DNA of 64,000 nucleotides from Mycolicibacterium cosmeticum (lineage in GTDB: Bacteria > Actinomycetota > Actinomycetes > Mycobacteriales > Mycobacteriaceae). The stretch's first letter is position 1. Every line of letters starts with the position of its first letter. The stretch spans positions 124,001 to 188,000 of the forward strand of contig NZ_CCBB010000002.1 of NCBI RefSeq assembly GCF_000613185.1, given 5' to 3'. Positions 41,680 to 51,776 of the stretch are shown here, piece by piece. The notes beneath the pieces were generated by a model. The model ran no database searches, was not told the DNA's origin, and saw nothing but the letters and a program-made list of their open reading frames with translations. The position numbers and the translations under genes were made by a program.

Positions 41680-41693
41680 TAGAACAGGTTTCA
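41680..41693. promoter_or_regulatory. KstR-type operator overlapping the adh promoter
   Basis: TAGAACAGGTTTCA fits the KstR consensus TnnAACnnGTTnnA at every defined position. On the minus strand TATGAT (41676-41681) is a good -10 element 8 nt before the adh ATG and touches the motif. A bound repressor would therefore block the promoter. Confidence 0.68.
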
Positions 41694-41806
41694 GATTATG
41701 TGCTAGCACCACCTGTGACCTGCAGTTTCGATGGCTTCGATGATTCGACATGGGAGGCCCGGTCTATACCGGTGACCAGTTTTTTCGCCGACGAGAGGTG
41801 ACTCCC

Positions 41807-42301
41807 ATGACGAAGATCGACGCGCGCATCGTCCCCAACCTGTGGTTCGACCGGGAGGCCGAGGAAGCCGTCGCGCACTACATCGCCGCCTTCGGCGGCA
41901 ACGGCCGGATCGTCACCACCATCGCCGCGCACCCGGCCGCGCCGTCACCGCAGGATGTCCCGTTGGTGGTCGAATTCGAACTCGCCGGCCAGCGGTTCGT
42001 CGGGATCAACGGCGGTCCGCAGTTCAGCTTCACCGAAGCGGTGTCACTGGAGGTGCGTGTCACCGGGCAGGACGAGCTCGACCGGGTCTGGGCCGCCCTG
42101 GTAGAGGGCGGGTCCGAGCTGCCCTGCGGATGGCTCAAGGACAAGTACGGGCTGGCCTGGCAGATCACCCCGACCGAGTACTACGACCTGCTCGACGAGG
42201 GCGACGCCGCGGCCAACGACCGGCTGATGAACGCGGTGATGGCCACCATCGGGAAGTTCGACATCGCGGCGCTGCAGGCGGCGGTACGGGGCGAGGGCTG
42301 A
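41807..42301 (+). CDS. VOC-superfamily protein (PhnB/3-demethylubiquinone methyltransferase-like)
   Basis: A 164-residue protein with the PhnB-type start MTKIDARIVPNLWFDREAEEAVAHYIAAFG, a central FELAGQRFVGINGGPQFSFTEAVS and WLKDKYGLAWQITP near the middle. This is the vicinal-oxygen-chelate fold of small proteins annotated as 3-demethylubiquinone-9 methyltransferase-like; true methyltransferase activity is doubtful. GAGAGGTG precedes the ATG. The frame extends 19 codons upstream without similarity. The stop overlaps the first hairpin repeat. Confidence 0.82.
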   Translation: MTKIDARIVPNLWFDREAEEAVAHYIAAFGGNGRIVTTIAAHPAAPSPQDVPLVVEFELAGQRFVGINGGPQFSFTEAVSLEVRVTGQDELDRVWAALVEGGSELPCGWLKDKYGLAWQITPTEYYDLLDEGDAAANDRLMNAVMATIGKFDIAALQAAVRGEG

Positions 42302-42354
42302 GTGTCGGGTTGAGTCACGTGGCGCGGCATTTGCCGTGCCCGAACCCGACATTC
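42300..42354. repeat. 55-bp hairpin repeat, left copy flanking the DUF559 gene
   Basis: Begins GAGTGTCGG and ends CCGACATTC. Internally TGTCGGGTT (42303-42311) pairs perfectly with AACCCGACA (42343-42351), and a smaller hairpin CGGCA-TT-TGCCG sits in the loop. It overlaps the VOC stop codon. A second 55-bp copy lies at 43337-43391. Confidence 0.75.
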
Positions 42355-42448
42355 GGTCTCATCCCCAGTCACGGATTCATCCACACGGACCGACTTCCGG
42401 CGCGGCGGGCACGCGTGCTCGGTCGGTCCCGGCGACGACATTGTTGCC

Positions 42449-43360
42449 ATGAACGTCGCCATGGACCCCGCATTGCCGTTCCTCGGGACCGAGGCCCGCT
42501 CGGCCGGACTCGTCACCAAACGCACGCTGCGCAGTCGGCACCGCCTGATCTATCGCAACGTCTATCTGCCCAACGGCGTGGAACTGACGCCGGTGCGCCG
42601 TGCCATCGCGGCGTGGCTCTGGTCGGATCGCCGCGCGGTGGTGTCCGGGATGTCGGCCGCGGCGCTGCTCGGCTCGAAGTGGATCGACGGGGACACTCCC
42701 GCGGAGTTGACTCGGCGCGGGGCAGCCGACGCCGACGGGATCGTCATCCATCGCGAGGTGTTGCGCGGTGACGAGGTGATGACGGTTCGCGGCATACCGG
42801 TGACGACGCCGGCCCGCACCGCCTTCGATCTGGGCCGCCGCCTCGAGCGTGTCCCGGCCGTGACGGCGTTGGATGCGCTGGCCCAGGCTTCGGGTGTGGG
42901 TGCACACGATGTCGCTGCGCTCGCCGACAGGCACCGCGGAATGCGCGGGCTCCTGGGGCTGCGCGAGGCGCTGTCGCTGATGGACGGTGGCGCGGAATCA
43001 CCCCAGGAGACGAGAACCAGGCTGGTGCTGCTCGACGCGGGTCTGCGACAGCCGCGCACACAGATCGTGGTGCGGAACGCTCATGGCGATTTCGTGGCGC
43101 GCCTGGACATGGGATGGGACGAGTTCAAGGTCGGCGTCGAATACGACGGTGCGCAGCACTGGACCGATCCTGTCCAGCGCACCCGGGACATCGACCGATC
43201 GGCCGAGCTTTCGGCACTGAAGTGGACGATCGTCCGCGTCAGCGCGGATCTGCTGCGTCGCCGCCCGCACGTCGTGGTGACGCGGATCCGCTCGGCCCTG
43301 CGGAACGCCGGCTGCCCATGGGTCGGCGATTCACCCGAGTGTCGGCCTGGGGCACGCTGA
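42449..43360 (+). CDS. DUF559/AbiEi-like protein with Vsr-type nuclease fold
   Basis: A 303-residue protein. The N-terminal half (GLVTKRTLRSRHRLIYRNVYLPNG.. and VVSGMSAAALLGSKWID) is the AbiEi/winged-helix-like region common in actinobacterial DUF559 proteins. The C-terminal part holds a plausible PD-(D/E)xK nuclease core: Glu in ESPQETRTR, Asp in VARLDMGW and Glu in VGVEYDGAQHW, followed by a basic WTIVRVSADLLRRRP end. Such proteins are often linked to type IV toxin-antitoxin or defence functions, but no partner gene is visible here. Two ATGs (42449, 42461) are possible. The gene is bracketed by matching 55-bp repeats. Confidence 0.75.
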   Translation: MNVAMDPALPFLGTEARSAGLVTKRTLRSRHRLIYRNVYLPNGVELTPVRRAIAAWLWSDRRAVVSGMSAAALLGSKWIDGDTPAELTRRGAADADGIVIHREVLRGDEVMTVRGIPVTTPARTAFDLGRRLERVPAVTALDALAQASGVGAHDVAALADRHRGMRGLLGLREALSLMDGGAESPQETRTRLVLLDAGLRQPRTQIVVRNAHGDFVARLDMGWDEFKVGVEYDGAQHWTDPVQRTRDIDRSAELSALKWTIVRVSADLLRRRPHVVVTRIRSALRNAGCPWVGDSPECRPGAR

Positions 43361-43391
43361 GGCGAAGAACGCGGGCCCGAACCCGACATTC
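43337..43391. repeat. 55-bp hairpin repeat, right copy flanking the DUF559 gene
   Basis: Same length and orientation as the left copy, identical in the first 9 and last 15 bases and about two thirds identical overall. It contains the last codons and stop of the DUF559 gene and touches the sigG stop codon. Its ends are inverted (GAGTGTCGG / CCGACATTC). Confidence 0.75.
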
Positions 43392-44373
43392 AGAGCGCCG
43401 CGGGCAGCCCGAAGGTCTCGAACAGGCGAGGCTCCATGAACGCCACCACGTGGGCGATACCGCCCGGCGTGATGTCCAGGACGTGCAGCTGGAACGCCTC
43501 GTGCACGTCGGTCTCCGGGTTGCGCATGTACATCGCCGCCGCGGGCTGGCCGTTGGCGGTGGTCGCGATGAACCGCATATCGCCGGGACGCTCGGCCGGG
43601 CACTTGTGCTTGGAGAGCAGGCCGATGGCCTCCGGGCCGCGGTACCAGGTGTCGAACGGCGGCATCTCCCAGATCGCCTCGTCGGTGAACAGCGTCACCA
43701 GCTTGTCGATGTCGTAAGCCTCGAACGCCGAGATATAGCGGCGCAGCTGCTCCTGCGCCTCGGGGGAATCGGGCGCCGACAACGTGTCGTCCTGGCTGGG
43801 ACCCACCTCGTCGAGCTGGGCGCGGGCCCGCTGCAGCAGGCTGTTCACCGCGGCCGTCGACGAACCGATCGCGTCGGCGACTTCGGCTGCCCGCCATTGC
43901 AATACGTCACGCAACACCAGCACGGCCCGCTGCCGCGGGGACAGGTGCTGCAACGCCGCGACGAAGGCCAGCCGCACCGACTCCCTGGACTCGACCACCT
44001 CGGCGGTGTCCGGGAGCGGTTCGAGCCAGGGCACCTCGTGATGTTCGAGGATCTCGGTGGTCGGGTCGGCGCTGTCGGTGCCCAGGCCGGAGGGGAGCGG
44101 CCGGCGCTGCTTGTTCTCGATGGCCGTCAGGCAGGTGTTGGTGGCGATGCGGTACAGCCACGTGCGGGCCGACGATTTGCCCTCGAACCCGTCATAGGAC
44201 TTCCACGCCCGCAGGAATGTCTCCTGCACCAGATCCTCGGCATCGTGCACGGAGCCGGTCATCCGGTAGCAGTGCGCGAGCAGCTCGCGCCGGTACTGCT
44301 GCGCGTCGGCGAGGAACGCGTCGGGGGAATCCGCCTTCGCGGAACGGCCTGCCATATCTGTGAGGACGCTCAC
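43390..44373 (-). CDS. sigG: ECF sigma factor SigG with SnoaL-like C-terminal domain
   Basis: About 327 residues. Sigma region 2 is LLAHCYRMTGSVHDAEDLVQETFLRAWKSYDGF, region 4 is LQHLSPRQRAVLVLRDVLQWRAAEVADAIGSSTAAVNSLLQRAR, and a linker with DxxSxP-type sequence leads to a C-terminal NTF2/SnoaL-like domain (YISAFEAYDIDKLVTLFTDEAIWEMPPF). This is the ECF41-type layout in which the C-terminal domain replaces a separate anti-sigma factor. It is the Rv0182c equivalent. The GTG at 44373 is my choice; TTG 44403 and ATG 44355 are alternatives and none has a strong ribosome binding site. Confidence 0.9.
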   Translation of the reverse strand: MSVLTDMAGRSAKADSPDAFLADAQQYRRELLAHCYRMTGSVHDAEDLVQETFLRAWKSYDGFEGKSSARTWLYRIATNTCLTAIENKQRRPLPSGLGTDSADPTTEILEHHEVPWLEPLPDTAEVVESRESVRLAFVAALQHLSPRQRAVLVLRDVLQWRAAEVADAIGSSTAAVNSLLQRARAQLDEVGPSQDDTLSAPDSPEAQEQLRRYISAFEAYDIDKLVTLFTDEAIWEMPPFDTWYRGPEAIGLLSKHKCPAERPGDMRFIATTANGQPAAAMYMRNPETDVHEAFQLHVLDITPGGIAHVVAFMEPRLFETFGLPAAL

Positions 44374-44443
44374 GCATGCGAGCTTACGCACCGGCACCGA
44401 CAAACGTGGGCCCTCGCGCCCTCCGATTGCGGCGGCCCCCCGT

Positions 44444-46338
<1,895 letters not shown>

Positions 46339-46356
46339 GTTGTCGGACTGAGCGGT

Positions 46357-46362
46357 TAGCCT
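46357..46362 (+). promoter_or_regulatory. -10 hexamer TAGCCT upstream of the DUF2786 gene
   Basis: TAGCCT ends 7 nt before ATG 46370. GAGG lies in between but very close to the start, so a leaderless or near-leaderless message is likely. Confidence 0.5.
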
Positions 46363-46369
46363 GAGGAAC

Positions 46370-47110
46370 ATGAGCGACAAGATGCTGGCGCGGATCGCGG
46401 CCCTGCTGCGCCAGGCCGAGGGCACCGACAACGCGCACGAGGCGGAGGCCTTCATGGCGGCCGCCCAGCGGCTGGCCACCGCGACGTCCATCGACCTGGC
46501 GGTGGCCCGGGCGCATTCGGCGCAGCGCACCAAGGCCCAGCTGCCCGAACAGCGCACCATCACCATCGGGCCGGCCGGCACCAAGGGCCTGCGCACCTAC
46601 GTGCAGCTGTTCGTGGTCATCGGGCTGGCCAACGACCTGAAATGCGATGTGGCGACCAATTCCACGTATGTCCAGGCGTACGGGTTCGCCGAGGACATCG
46701 ACGCCACGCACGCGCTATACGCCAGCCTGGTTACCCAGATGGTCAAGGCCTCCGAGGCGTACATCAACTCGGGTGCGCACCGGCCGACGCCGACCATCAC
46801 CGCGCGGCTGAACTTCCAGCTGGCGTTCGGTGCCAGGGTGGGGCAGCGGCTGGCAGAAGCCAAGGCGGAGGCCGAACGCGAAGCCGACCGCCAGGACCGG
46901 CCGGGCACGGCGCTGGCCTTGCGCAACAAGGATCTTGAGCTCAGGTCGTTCTACCGGGAGACGTCGTCGGCGCGGGGCACCTGGCGGGCCAGCAGCGCCT
47001 CGGCGGGCTACTCGTCGGCCGCGCGGCGTGCCGGTGACCGGGCCGGCAAGCGGGCCCGGCTGGGGCCCAGCCAGGAGCTGCCGGGTGCCCGCACCCCGCT
47101 GAGACCGTGA
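46370..47110 (+). CDS. DUF2786-domain protein (Rv0184-like)
   Basis: A 246-residue protein. The N-terminal DUF2786 domain (MLARIAALLRQAEGTDNAHEAEAFMAAAQRLA) is a small helical unit found in bacteria and phages. The middle part contains VQLFVVIGLANDLKCDVA and the C-terminus is basic and disordered (RAGDRAGKRARLGPSQ). Function unknown. It is followed after 16 bp by a metallohydrolase gene, the same pair as Rv0184-Rv0185. Confidence 0.85.
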   Translation: MSDKMLARIAALLRQAEGTDNAHEAEAFMAAAQRLATATSIDLAVARAHSAQRTKAQLPEQRTITIGPAGTKGLRTYVQLFVVIGLANDLKCDVATNSTYVQAYGFAEDIDATHALYASLVTQMVKASEAYINSGAHRPTPTITARLNFQLAFGARVGQRLAEAKAEAEREADRQDRPGTALALRNKDLELRSFYRETSSARGTWRASSASAGYSSAARRAGDRAGKRARLGPSQELPGARTPLRP

Positions 47111-47126
47111 CCCGCACCATGACGCC

Positions 47127-47615
47127 ATGACCGACCGCGATGCCCAGCGCGCGAAAGTGTATGCCGCCGAAGGGTTCGTCCGGACCATGTTCGACCGCGC
47201 CGCCCAACGCGGTAACGGCGCGATCGACTTCTTCGGCACCCAGCTGACGCTGCCGCCGGAGGCCCGGTTCGCGTCGCTGGACGCGGTGCGCCGCTACGTC
47301 GACGAGGTGCTGGCGTTGCCCGCCGTGCGGGAACGCTGGCCGGGTGCCGGGCCGGTGTTGGTGCGGGCCCGGCGTGGATTGACGGCCGCGCATTACGAGG
47401 CGGACACCGCGACCATGGCGGTGCCGGACCGGCACGCCACCTGGGCGTTACGGGAACTCGTTGTGCTGCACGAGCTTGCGCACCACCTCTGCGCCGACGG
47501 CGCACCGCACGGGCCCGAGTTCGTCGCCACCTTCGGTGAGCTGGCCGGCGCCGTGATGGGACCGGAGGTGGCGCATGTGTTGCGAGTGGTCTATGCCAAG
47601 GAAGGGGTGCGTTGA
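47127..47615 (+). CDS. Putative metallohydrolase, TIGR04338 type (Rv0185-like)
   Basis: A 162-residue protein with the zinc motif HELAHH and a downstream PHGPEF, typical of the mycobacterial TIGR04338 family of small metallohydrolases. The substrate is unknown. The stop overlaps the start of the O-methyltransferase by one base, so the genes are probably translated together. Confidence 0.85.
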   Translation: MTDRDAQRAKVYAAEGFVRTMFDRAAQRGNGAIDFFGTQLTLPPEARFASLDAVRRYVDEVLALPAVRERWPGAGPVLVRARRGLTAAHYEADTATMAVPDRHATWALRELVVLHELAHHLCADGAPHGPEFVATFGELAGAVMGPEVAHVLRVVYAKEGVR

Positions 47616-48262
47616 TGGCCGATCCGGTAGCGGTGGACGCGTTGTTCGGGGAATTGTTGGCAACCGAGGATGATGCGTTGCGGGCGGCGCGCGAGTCCAC
47701 GGCGGCGGAATCCATGCCCGCCATCGAGGTGTCGGCCCAGCACGGCCGTCTGCTGCACCTGCTGGCCCGGATTCGCGGCGCCCGCCGGGTGCTGGAAATC
47801 GGCACGCTGGCCGGTTATTCCACGATCTGTCTGGCCCGCGGCGCCGGACCGGACGGGCGGGTGGTGTCGCTGGAGTTCGACCCACGGCATGCCGAGGTCG
47901 CCCGCCGGAATCTGCAGCGCGCGGCGGTGGCCGACCGGGTCGAGGTGGTCGTCGGTGCGGCACTGGACACGTTGCCCACGCTGTCGGGCCCGTTCGACTT
48001 CTTCTTCATCGACGCCGACAAGGAGAACAACAGCGCCTACGTCGAATGGGCGGTCCGGCTCGCCGAACCGGGCGCGGTGATCGTCGTCGACAATGTCACC
48101 CGGATGGGCCGGGTGCTGGAGCCGGCGGCGGATGACGCGCAGGCCCGCGGGGTGCGCGACATGCTGGCCATGATGGGCCGTCACCCCCGGCTGGACACCG
48201 CCGCCATCCAGACCGTCGGAACCAAAGGCTGGGACGGGTTCGCGATCGCCGTCGTCAGATAG
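47615..48262 (+). CDS. Cation-dependent O-methyltransferase (Rv0187-like)
   Basis: A 215-residue SAM-dependent O-methyltransferase of the catechol/caffeoyl-CoA type. Motif I is VLEIGTLAGYSTICLARG, and the metal-binding Asp is in FFFIDADKENNSAYVEWA followed by VIVVDNVTRMG. It transfers methyl groups to a hydroxylated aromatic or similar substrate and needs a divalent metal. The ATG at 47615 has GGAAGGGG upstream; a TTG one codon earlier is possible. It is the last gene before the convergent CRP gene. Confidence 0.88.
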   Translation: MADPVAVDALFGELLATEDDALRAARESTAAESMPAIEVSAQHGRLLHLLARIRGARRVLEIGTLAGYSTICLARGAGPDGRVVSLEFDPRHAEVARRNLQRAAVADRVEVVVGAALDTLPTLSGPFDFFFIDADKENNSAYVEWAVRLAEPGAVIVVDNVTRMGRVLEPAADDAQARGVRDMLAMMGRHPRLDTAAIQTVGTKGWDGFAIAVVR

Positions 48263-48289
48263 CTCCGTGAAATGAGCGGGGTGAGAGGG

Positions 48290-48964
48290 CTACTTGGCCC
48301 GCTGGGCCAACCGGGCCGAGTCGTAGATCAGGATCGTCTTGCCCTGCAACTTGATCCAGCCGCGCTGGGCGAAATCCGACAACGCCTTGTTCACCGTCTC
48401 CCGGGACGCGCCGACCAGCTGGGCCAGCTCCTCCTGGGTGAGTTCGTGCGTGACGTGCAGGACGTTGCCCTCCTGCTTCCCGAACCGCATCGCGATGTCG
48501 AGCAGCTGCTTGGCCACCCGGCCGGGCACATCGGTGAAGATCAGGTCCGACAGGGCGCTGTTGGTGCGGCGCAGGCGGCGGGCCAACACCCGCAGTAGCT
48601 GCTCGGCGATCTCCGGGCGGCCCATCACCCAGGCATGCAGGGCCTCGCGGTCCATGCTGACCGCCTTCACCTCGGTCAGCGCGGTGACCGTGGAGGTGCG
48701 CGGACCCGGGTCGAACAGCGCGAGCTCGCCGAACATGTCCGACGGGCCCATCACGGTGATCAGGCTCTCCCGGCCGTCGACGGTGCGCCGCCCGATCTTC
48801 ACCTTGCCCTCGATGATGATGTAGAGCCGGTCGCCGGGCTCGCCTTCGACGAAGACGGTCTGCCCGCGGGAGAACGAGATCTGCTGCAGCTGCGCGATCA
48901 GAGCGGCGGCAGCATCGGGCGTCACGCCCTGGAAGATGCCGGACCGCGCGAGAACGTCGTTCAC
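48290..48964 (-). CDS. CRP/FNR-family cAMP receptor protein, second-copy type
   Basis: A 224-residue regulator, the same length as M. tuberculosis Crp (Rv3676) and very similar in sequence. The cyclic-nucleotide domain has [20 protein letters not shown] and [20 protein letters not shown] with the cAMP-contact Arg. The helix-turn-helix contains [29 protein letters not shown]. In M. tuberculosis the gene here is different, and Rv3676 lies elsewhere, so this is probably a second paralogue as in M. smegmatis. GTG start. It is downstream of ilvD on the same strand but separated by 155 bp. Confidence 0.88.
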   Translation of the reverse strand: MNDVLARSGIFQGVTPDAAAALIAQLQQISFSRGQTVFVEGEPGDRLYIIIEGKVKIGRRTVDGRESLITVMGPSDMFGELALFDPGPRTSTVTALTEVKAVSMDREALHAWVMGRPEIAEQLLRVLARRLRRTNSALSDLIFTDVPGRVAKQLLDIAMRFGKQEGNVLHVTHELTQEELAQLVGASRETVNKALSDFAQRGWIKLQGKTILIYDSARLAQRAK

Positions 48965-49077
48965 TCAAGACTCTTTCCGTGCATCTCAATGCTGTGTTGT
49001 TGTGGGCCAACTCTCGTTGTCACCCTACATGAGACACGGACCACCGAACTGTCTGCGAGCGTGCGCAAAATGCCAGC

Positions 49078-49110
49078 GCGTGCGGCGTGTCGCCGTGCAG
49101 ACACGCACGC
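49078..49110 (-). terminator. Hairpin after ilvD, possible terminator
   Basis: GCGTGC plus GTGTC pair with GACAC plus GCACGC (3-nt bulge). On the minus strand the stem is followed about 7 nt later by TTTT. It lies between the ilvD stop and the CRP start. The bulge and the short T run make it only a moderate candidate. Confidence 0.4.
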
Positions 49111-49119
49111 TCGCGTGGA

Positions 49120-50832
49120 TCAGGAACACACGGCGCCGGTGGCGGCCGAACCGACCAGCTTGGTGTACTTGGCCAGCACACCGGTCTTGTAGACCGGCGG
49201 CAGCGGCTCGAAACCGGCCTTGCGGGCCTCGAATTCGGCCTCGTCGACGAGCACGTCCAGGGTGCCGTTGGCCACGTCGAGACGGATCCGGTCACCGTCG
49301 CGGACGAAGGCGATCGGCCCGCCGTCGACGGCCTCCGGGGCGATGTGCCCGACGCACAGGCCCGTCGTGCCGCCGGAGAACCGGCCGTCGGTCATCAGCA
49401 GCACATCCTTGCCCAGGCCCGCGCCCTTGATGGCGCCGGTGATCGCGAGCATCTCGCGCATACCCGGGCCGCCCTTGGGGCCCTCGTAGCGGATGACGAC
49501 GACGTCGCCGTGCGTGATGGTGCCGTCCTCGAGCGCGTCCAGCGCGGCCCGCTCCCGCTCGAAAACCCTTGCCGTGCCCTCGAACACGTCGGAGTCGAAA
49601 CCGGCCGACTTCACCACCGCGCCCTCCGGCGCGAGCGAGCCGTGCAGGATCGTGATGCCGCCGGTCGGATGGATCGGATTGCTCATCGCCCGCAACACCT
49701 TGCCGTCCGGGTCCGGCGGCTCGATGTGGGCGAGGTTCTCCGCCATGGTCTTACCGGTTACGGTCAGGCAATCCCCGTGCAGCAGGCCGGCATCCAGCAG
49801 CGCCTTCATCACCACCGGCACCCCGCCGATCTCGTCGACGTGCTTCATCACGTGCCGGCCGAACGGCTTGACGTCGGCCAGGTGCGGCACCTTCTGGCCG
49901 ATGCGGGTGAAATCGGCCAGGGTCAGGTCGACCTGCGCCTCCCAGGCGATGGCCAGCAGGTGCAGCACCGCGTTGGTGGAGCCGCCGAACGCCATCACCA
50001 CGGCGATGGCGTTCTCGAAGGCCTCCTTGGTCAGGATGTCGCGCGCGGTGATCCCGCGGCGCAGCATCTCCACCACAGCCTCACCGGACTTGCGGGCGAA
50101 CTCTTCGCGGCGCTTGTCGACGGCCACCGGAGAGGCGCTGCCGGGCAACGACATACCGAGTGCCTCGGCGGCCGAGGCCATGGTGTTGGCGGTGTACATG
50201 CCGCCGCAGGCGCCCTCACCGGGACAGATGGCGCGCTCGATGATGTCGACGTCCTCGCGGGACATCAGCCCGCGCGCGCACGCCCCGACCGCCTCGAAGG
50301 CGTCGATGATGGTGACTTCCTTCTCGGTGCCGTCGGTGAGCCTGGCGACGCCGGGCATGATCGAGCCGTTGTAGAAGAAGACGCTCGCCAGGTTCAGCCG
50401 GGCGGCGGCCATCAGCATGCCGGGGATCGATTTGTCGCAGCCGGCCAGCAGCACCGAACCGTCCAGGCGCTCGGCCTGCATCACCGTCTCGACGCTGTCG
50501 GCGATGACCTCGCGGGACACCAGTGAGAAGTGCATGCCCTCATGGCCCATCGAGATGCCGTCGGACACCGAGATGGTGCCGAACTCCAGCGGGTAGCCCC
50601 CCGCTTCGTGCACGCCGGCCTTGACCTGCTGGGCCAGCCGCTGCAGTGACATGTTGCAGGGGGTGATCTCGTTCCAGGACGAGCCGACGCCGATCTGCGG
50701 TTTGGCCCAGTCGTCGTCGCCCATGCCGACCGCGCGCAGCATGCCGCGGGCGGCCGTCTTCTCCAGGCCGTCGGTGACGTCGCGGCTGCGGGGCTTGATG
50801 TCGGGAGAACCGGAAGGAGCGTCTGAGGGCAT
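49120..50832 (-). CDS. ilvD: Dihydroxy-acid dehydratase
   Basis: A 570-residue enzyme of valine, leucine, isoleucine and pantothenate synthesis that dehydrates 2,3-dihydroxy-3-methylbutanoate/pentanoate to the 2-oxoacid. Iron-sulfur cluster ligands are Cys59 (NEITPCN), Cys132 (AGCDKSIPG) and Cys209 ([16 protein letters not shown]). The length fits the M. tuberculosis enzyme Rv0189c. It is transcribed away from the ricR operon; the 80-bp gap carries the copper-type operator, which could also affect ilvD. Confidence 0.96.
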   Translation of the reverse strand: MPSDAPSGSPDIKPRSRDVTDGLEKTAARGMLRAVGMGDDDWAKPQIGVGSSWNEITPCNMSLQRLAQQVKAGVHEAGGYPLEFGTISVSDGISMGHEGMHFSLVSREVIADSVETVMQAERLDGSVLLAGCDKSIPGMLMAAARLNLASVFFYNGSIMPGVARLTDGTEKEVTIIDAFEAVGACARGLMSREDVDIIERAICPGEGACGGMYTANTMASAAEALGMSLPGSASPVAVDKRREEFARKSGEAVVEMLRRGITARDILTKEAFENAIAVVMAFGGSTNAVLHLLAIAWEAQVDLTLADFTRIGQKVPHLADVKPFGRHVMKHVDEIGGVPVVMKALLDAGLLHGDCLTVTGKTMAENLAHIEPPDPDGKVLRAMSNPIHPTGGITILHGSLAPEGAVVKSAGFDSDVFEGTARVFERERAALDALEDGTITHGDVVVIRYEGPKGGPGMREMLAITGAIKGAGLGKDVLLMTDGRFSGGTTGLCVGHIAPEAVDGGPIAFVRDGDRIRLDVANGTLDVLVDEAEFEARKAGFEPLPPVYKTGVLAKYTKLVGSAATGAVCS

Positions 50833-50880
50833 GGCGTAAGTATGCCTTCGGGGTCGTTACCGGCCCAAACCACATTCGCA

Positions 50881-50895
50881 TACCCCGCCGGGGTA
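50881..50895. promoter_or_regulatory. Perfect palindrome, candidate RicR/CsoR copper operator
   Basis: TACCCCGCCGGGGTA has 6-bp perfect arms (TACCCC / GGGGTA) around GCC. CsoR-family repressors bind G-tract pseudopalindromes of this type. It lies 5 bp upstream of the TACGCT -10 hexamer, the position expected for a repressor site, and the operon encodes a RicR-like protein. Confidence 0.65.
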
Positions 50896-50900
50896 CCCGG

Positions 50901-50906
50901 TACGCT
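50901..50906 (+). promoter_or_regulatory. -10 hexamer TACGCT of a probable leaderless promoter
   Basis: TACGCT fits TANNNT and ends 6 nt before the GTG of the DUF305 lipoprotein gene. Confidence 0.6.
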
Positions 50907-50912
50907 GGTGGA

Positions 50913-51470
50913 GTGCGTGTTCTGGTCTCGGTAGCCCTGCTCGGGGGCGCGCTGCTGCTGGCGGGTTGCTCGGAGGGATCCGAGCCGGCGCCCACATCTG
51001 CCGGCGCGGCTCCGGTGAGCACCGACGCGGCCGCGGGCAGCAACGCGCAGGACACCACCTTCGGGGCCGAGCTGCTGCAGTCACAGCAGCAAGCCATCGC
51101 GCTGGCCGGGCTGGCCGAGCAACGCGCCGCCAACCCCGCGCTGGTCGCCCTCGCCAAGGTCATCGCCACCGGGCAGCAGGGCGAGAGCGACACCATCAAG
51201 GCGCTGATGGTGCAGTGGAGCGACGGTTCGGGCCCGCCGGCCGCGCCCGGTGCGCCGGACCCGGCCACACTGAGCCGGCTGGAGTCGCTGCGGGGGCCGG
51301 AGTTCGACACACTGTGGGTGCAGTCGATGACCGGCCTGCACCGCGGCGCGATCGGCCTGGCCCAGGCGGAGATCAGTGGCGGGCGCAACGTCGACGCGCA
51401 AACGCTGGCGAAATCGGTCCTGACCACGCGTCAGGCGCAGGTGCAACAGATGCAGCAGATGGTGGGGTGA
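50913..51470 (+). CDS. DUF305-family lipoprotein
   Basis: A 185-residue lipoprotein (LVSVALLGGALLLAGC, lipobox LAGC) with a DUF305 four-helix region (QQQAIALAGLAEQRAANPALVALAKVIATGQQGE and MTGLHRGAIGLAQAEISGG). In typical DUF305 proteins, several of which bind copper (for example cyanobacterial CopM), an HH pair precedes AI.MA. Here it is replaced by Ser/Gln in the first half and only one His remains in the second. It is co-transcribed with ricR behind a copper-type operator, so a role in envelope copper handling is likely but the metal site is degenerate. Confidence 0.82.
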   Translation: MRVLVSVALLGGALLLAGCSEGSEPAPTSAGAAPVSTDAAAGSNAQDTTFGAELLQSQQQAIALAGLAEQRAANPALVALAKVIATGQQGESDTIKALMVQWSDGSGPPAAPGAPDPATLSRLESLRGPEFDTLWVQSMTGLHRGAIGLAQAEISGGRNVDAQTLAKSVLTTRQAQVQQMQQMVG

Positions 51471-51473
51471 CAG

Positions 51474-51776
51474 ATGGACGATTCGAACGCCGTCGAGCAC
51501 GGCTATTCGCCGCAGAAGGACAATTACGCCAAGCGGCTGCGGCGCATCGAAGGCCAGGTTCGCGGTATCGCCAGGATGATCGAGGACGACAAGTACTGCA
51601 TCGACATCCTCACCCAGATCAGCGCCGTCAACAGTGCCCTGCAGTCCGTGGCGCTCGGCCTGCTCGACGAGCACCTGGGGCACTGTGTCACCCAGGCGGT
51701 GGCCGAGGGCGGCCAGGAGGCGGACGCCAAACTGGCCGAGGCGTCGGCGGCCATCGCCCGGCTGGTCCGGTCCTGA
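51474..51776 (+). CDS. ricR: Copper-sensing repressor RicR (CsoR/RcnR family)
   Basis: A 100-residue all-helical repressor. The copper ligands are readable: Cys42 (YCIDIL), His67 and Cys71 (EHLGHC), with the 25- and 4-residue spacings of M. tuberculosis CsoR (Cys36, His61, Cys65). Position next to ilvD matches Rv0190 (RicR), which controls metallothionein and other copper-defence genes and itself. Here it is the second gene of an operon, 3 bp after a DUF305 lipoprotein. Confidence 0.92.
   Translation: MDDSNAVEHGYSPQKDNYAKRLRRIEGQVRGIARMIEDDKYCIDILTQISAVNSALQSVALGLLDEHLGHCVTQAVAEGGQEADAKLAEASAAIARLVRS

Noticed and set aside
42300..43391. The 55-bp repeats as part of a CRISPR array
   Set aside because: Only two copies, about 1 kb apart, with a coding gene between them and no spacer pattern.
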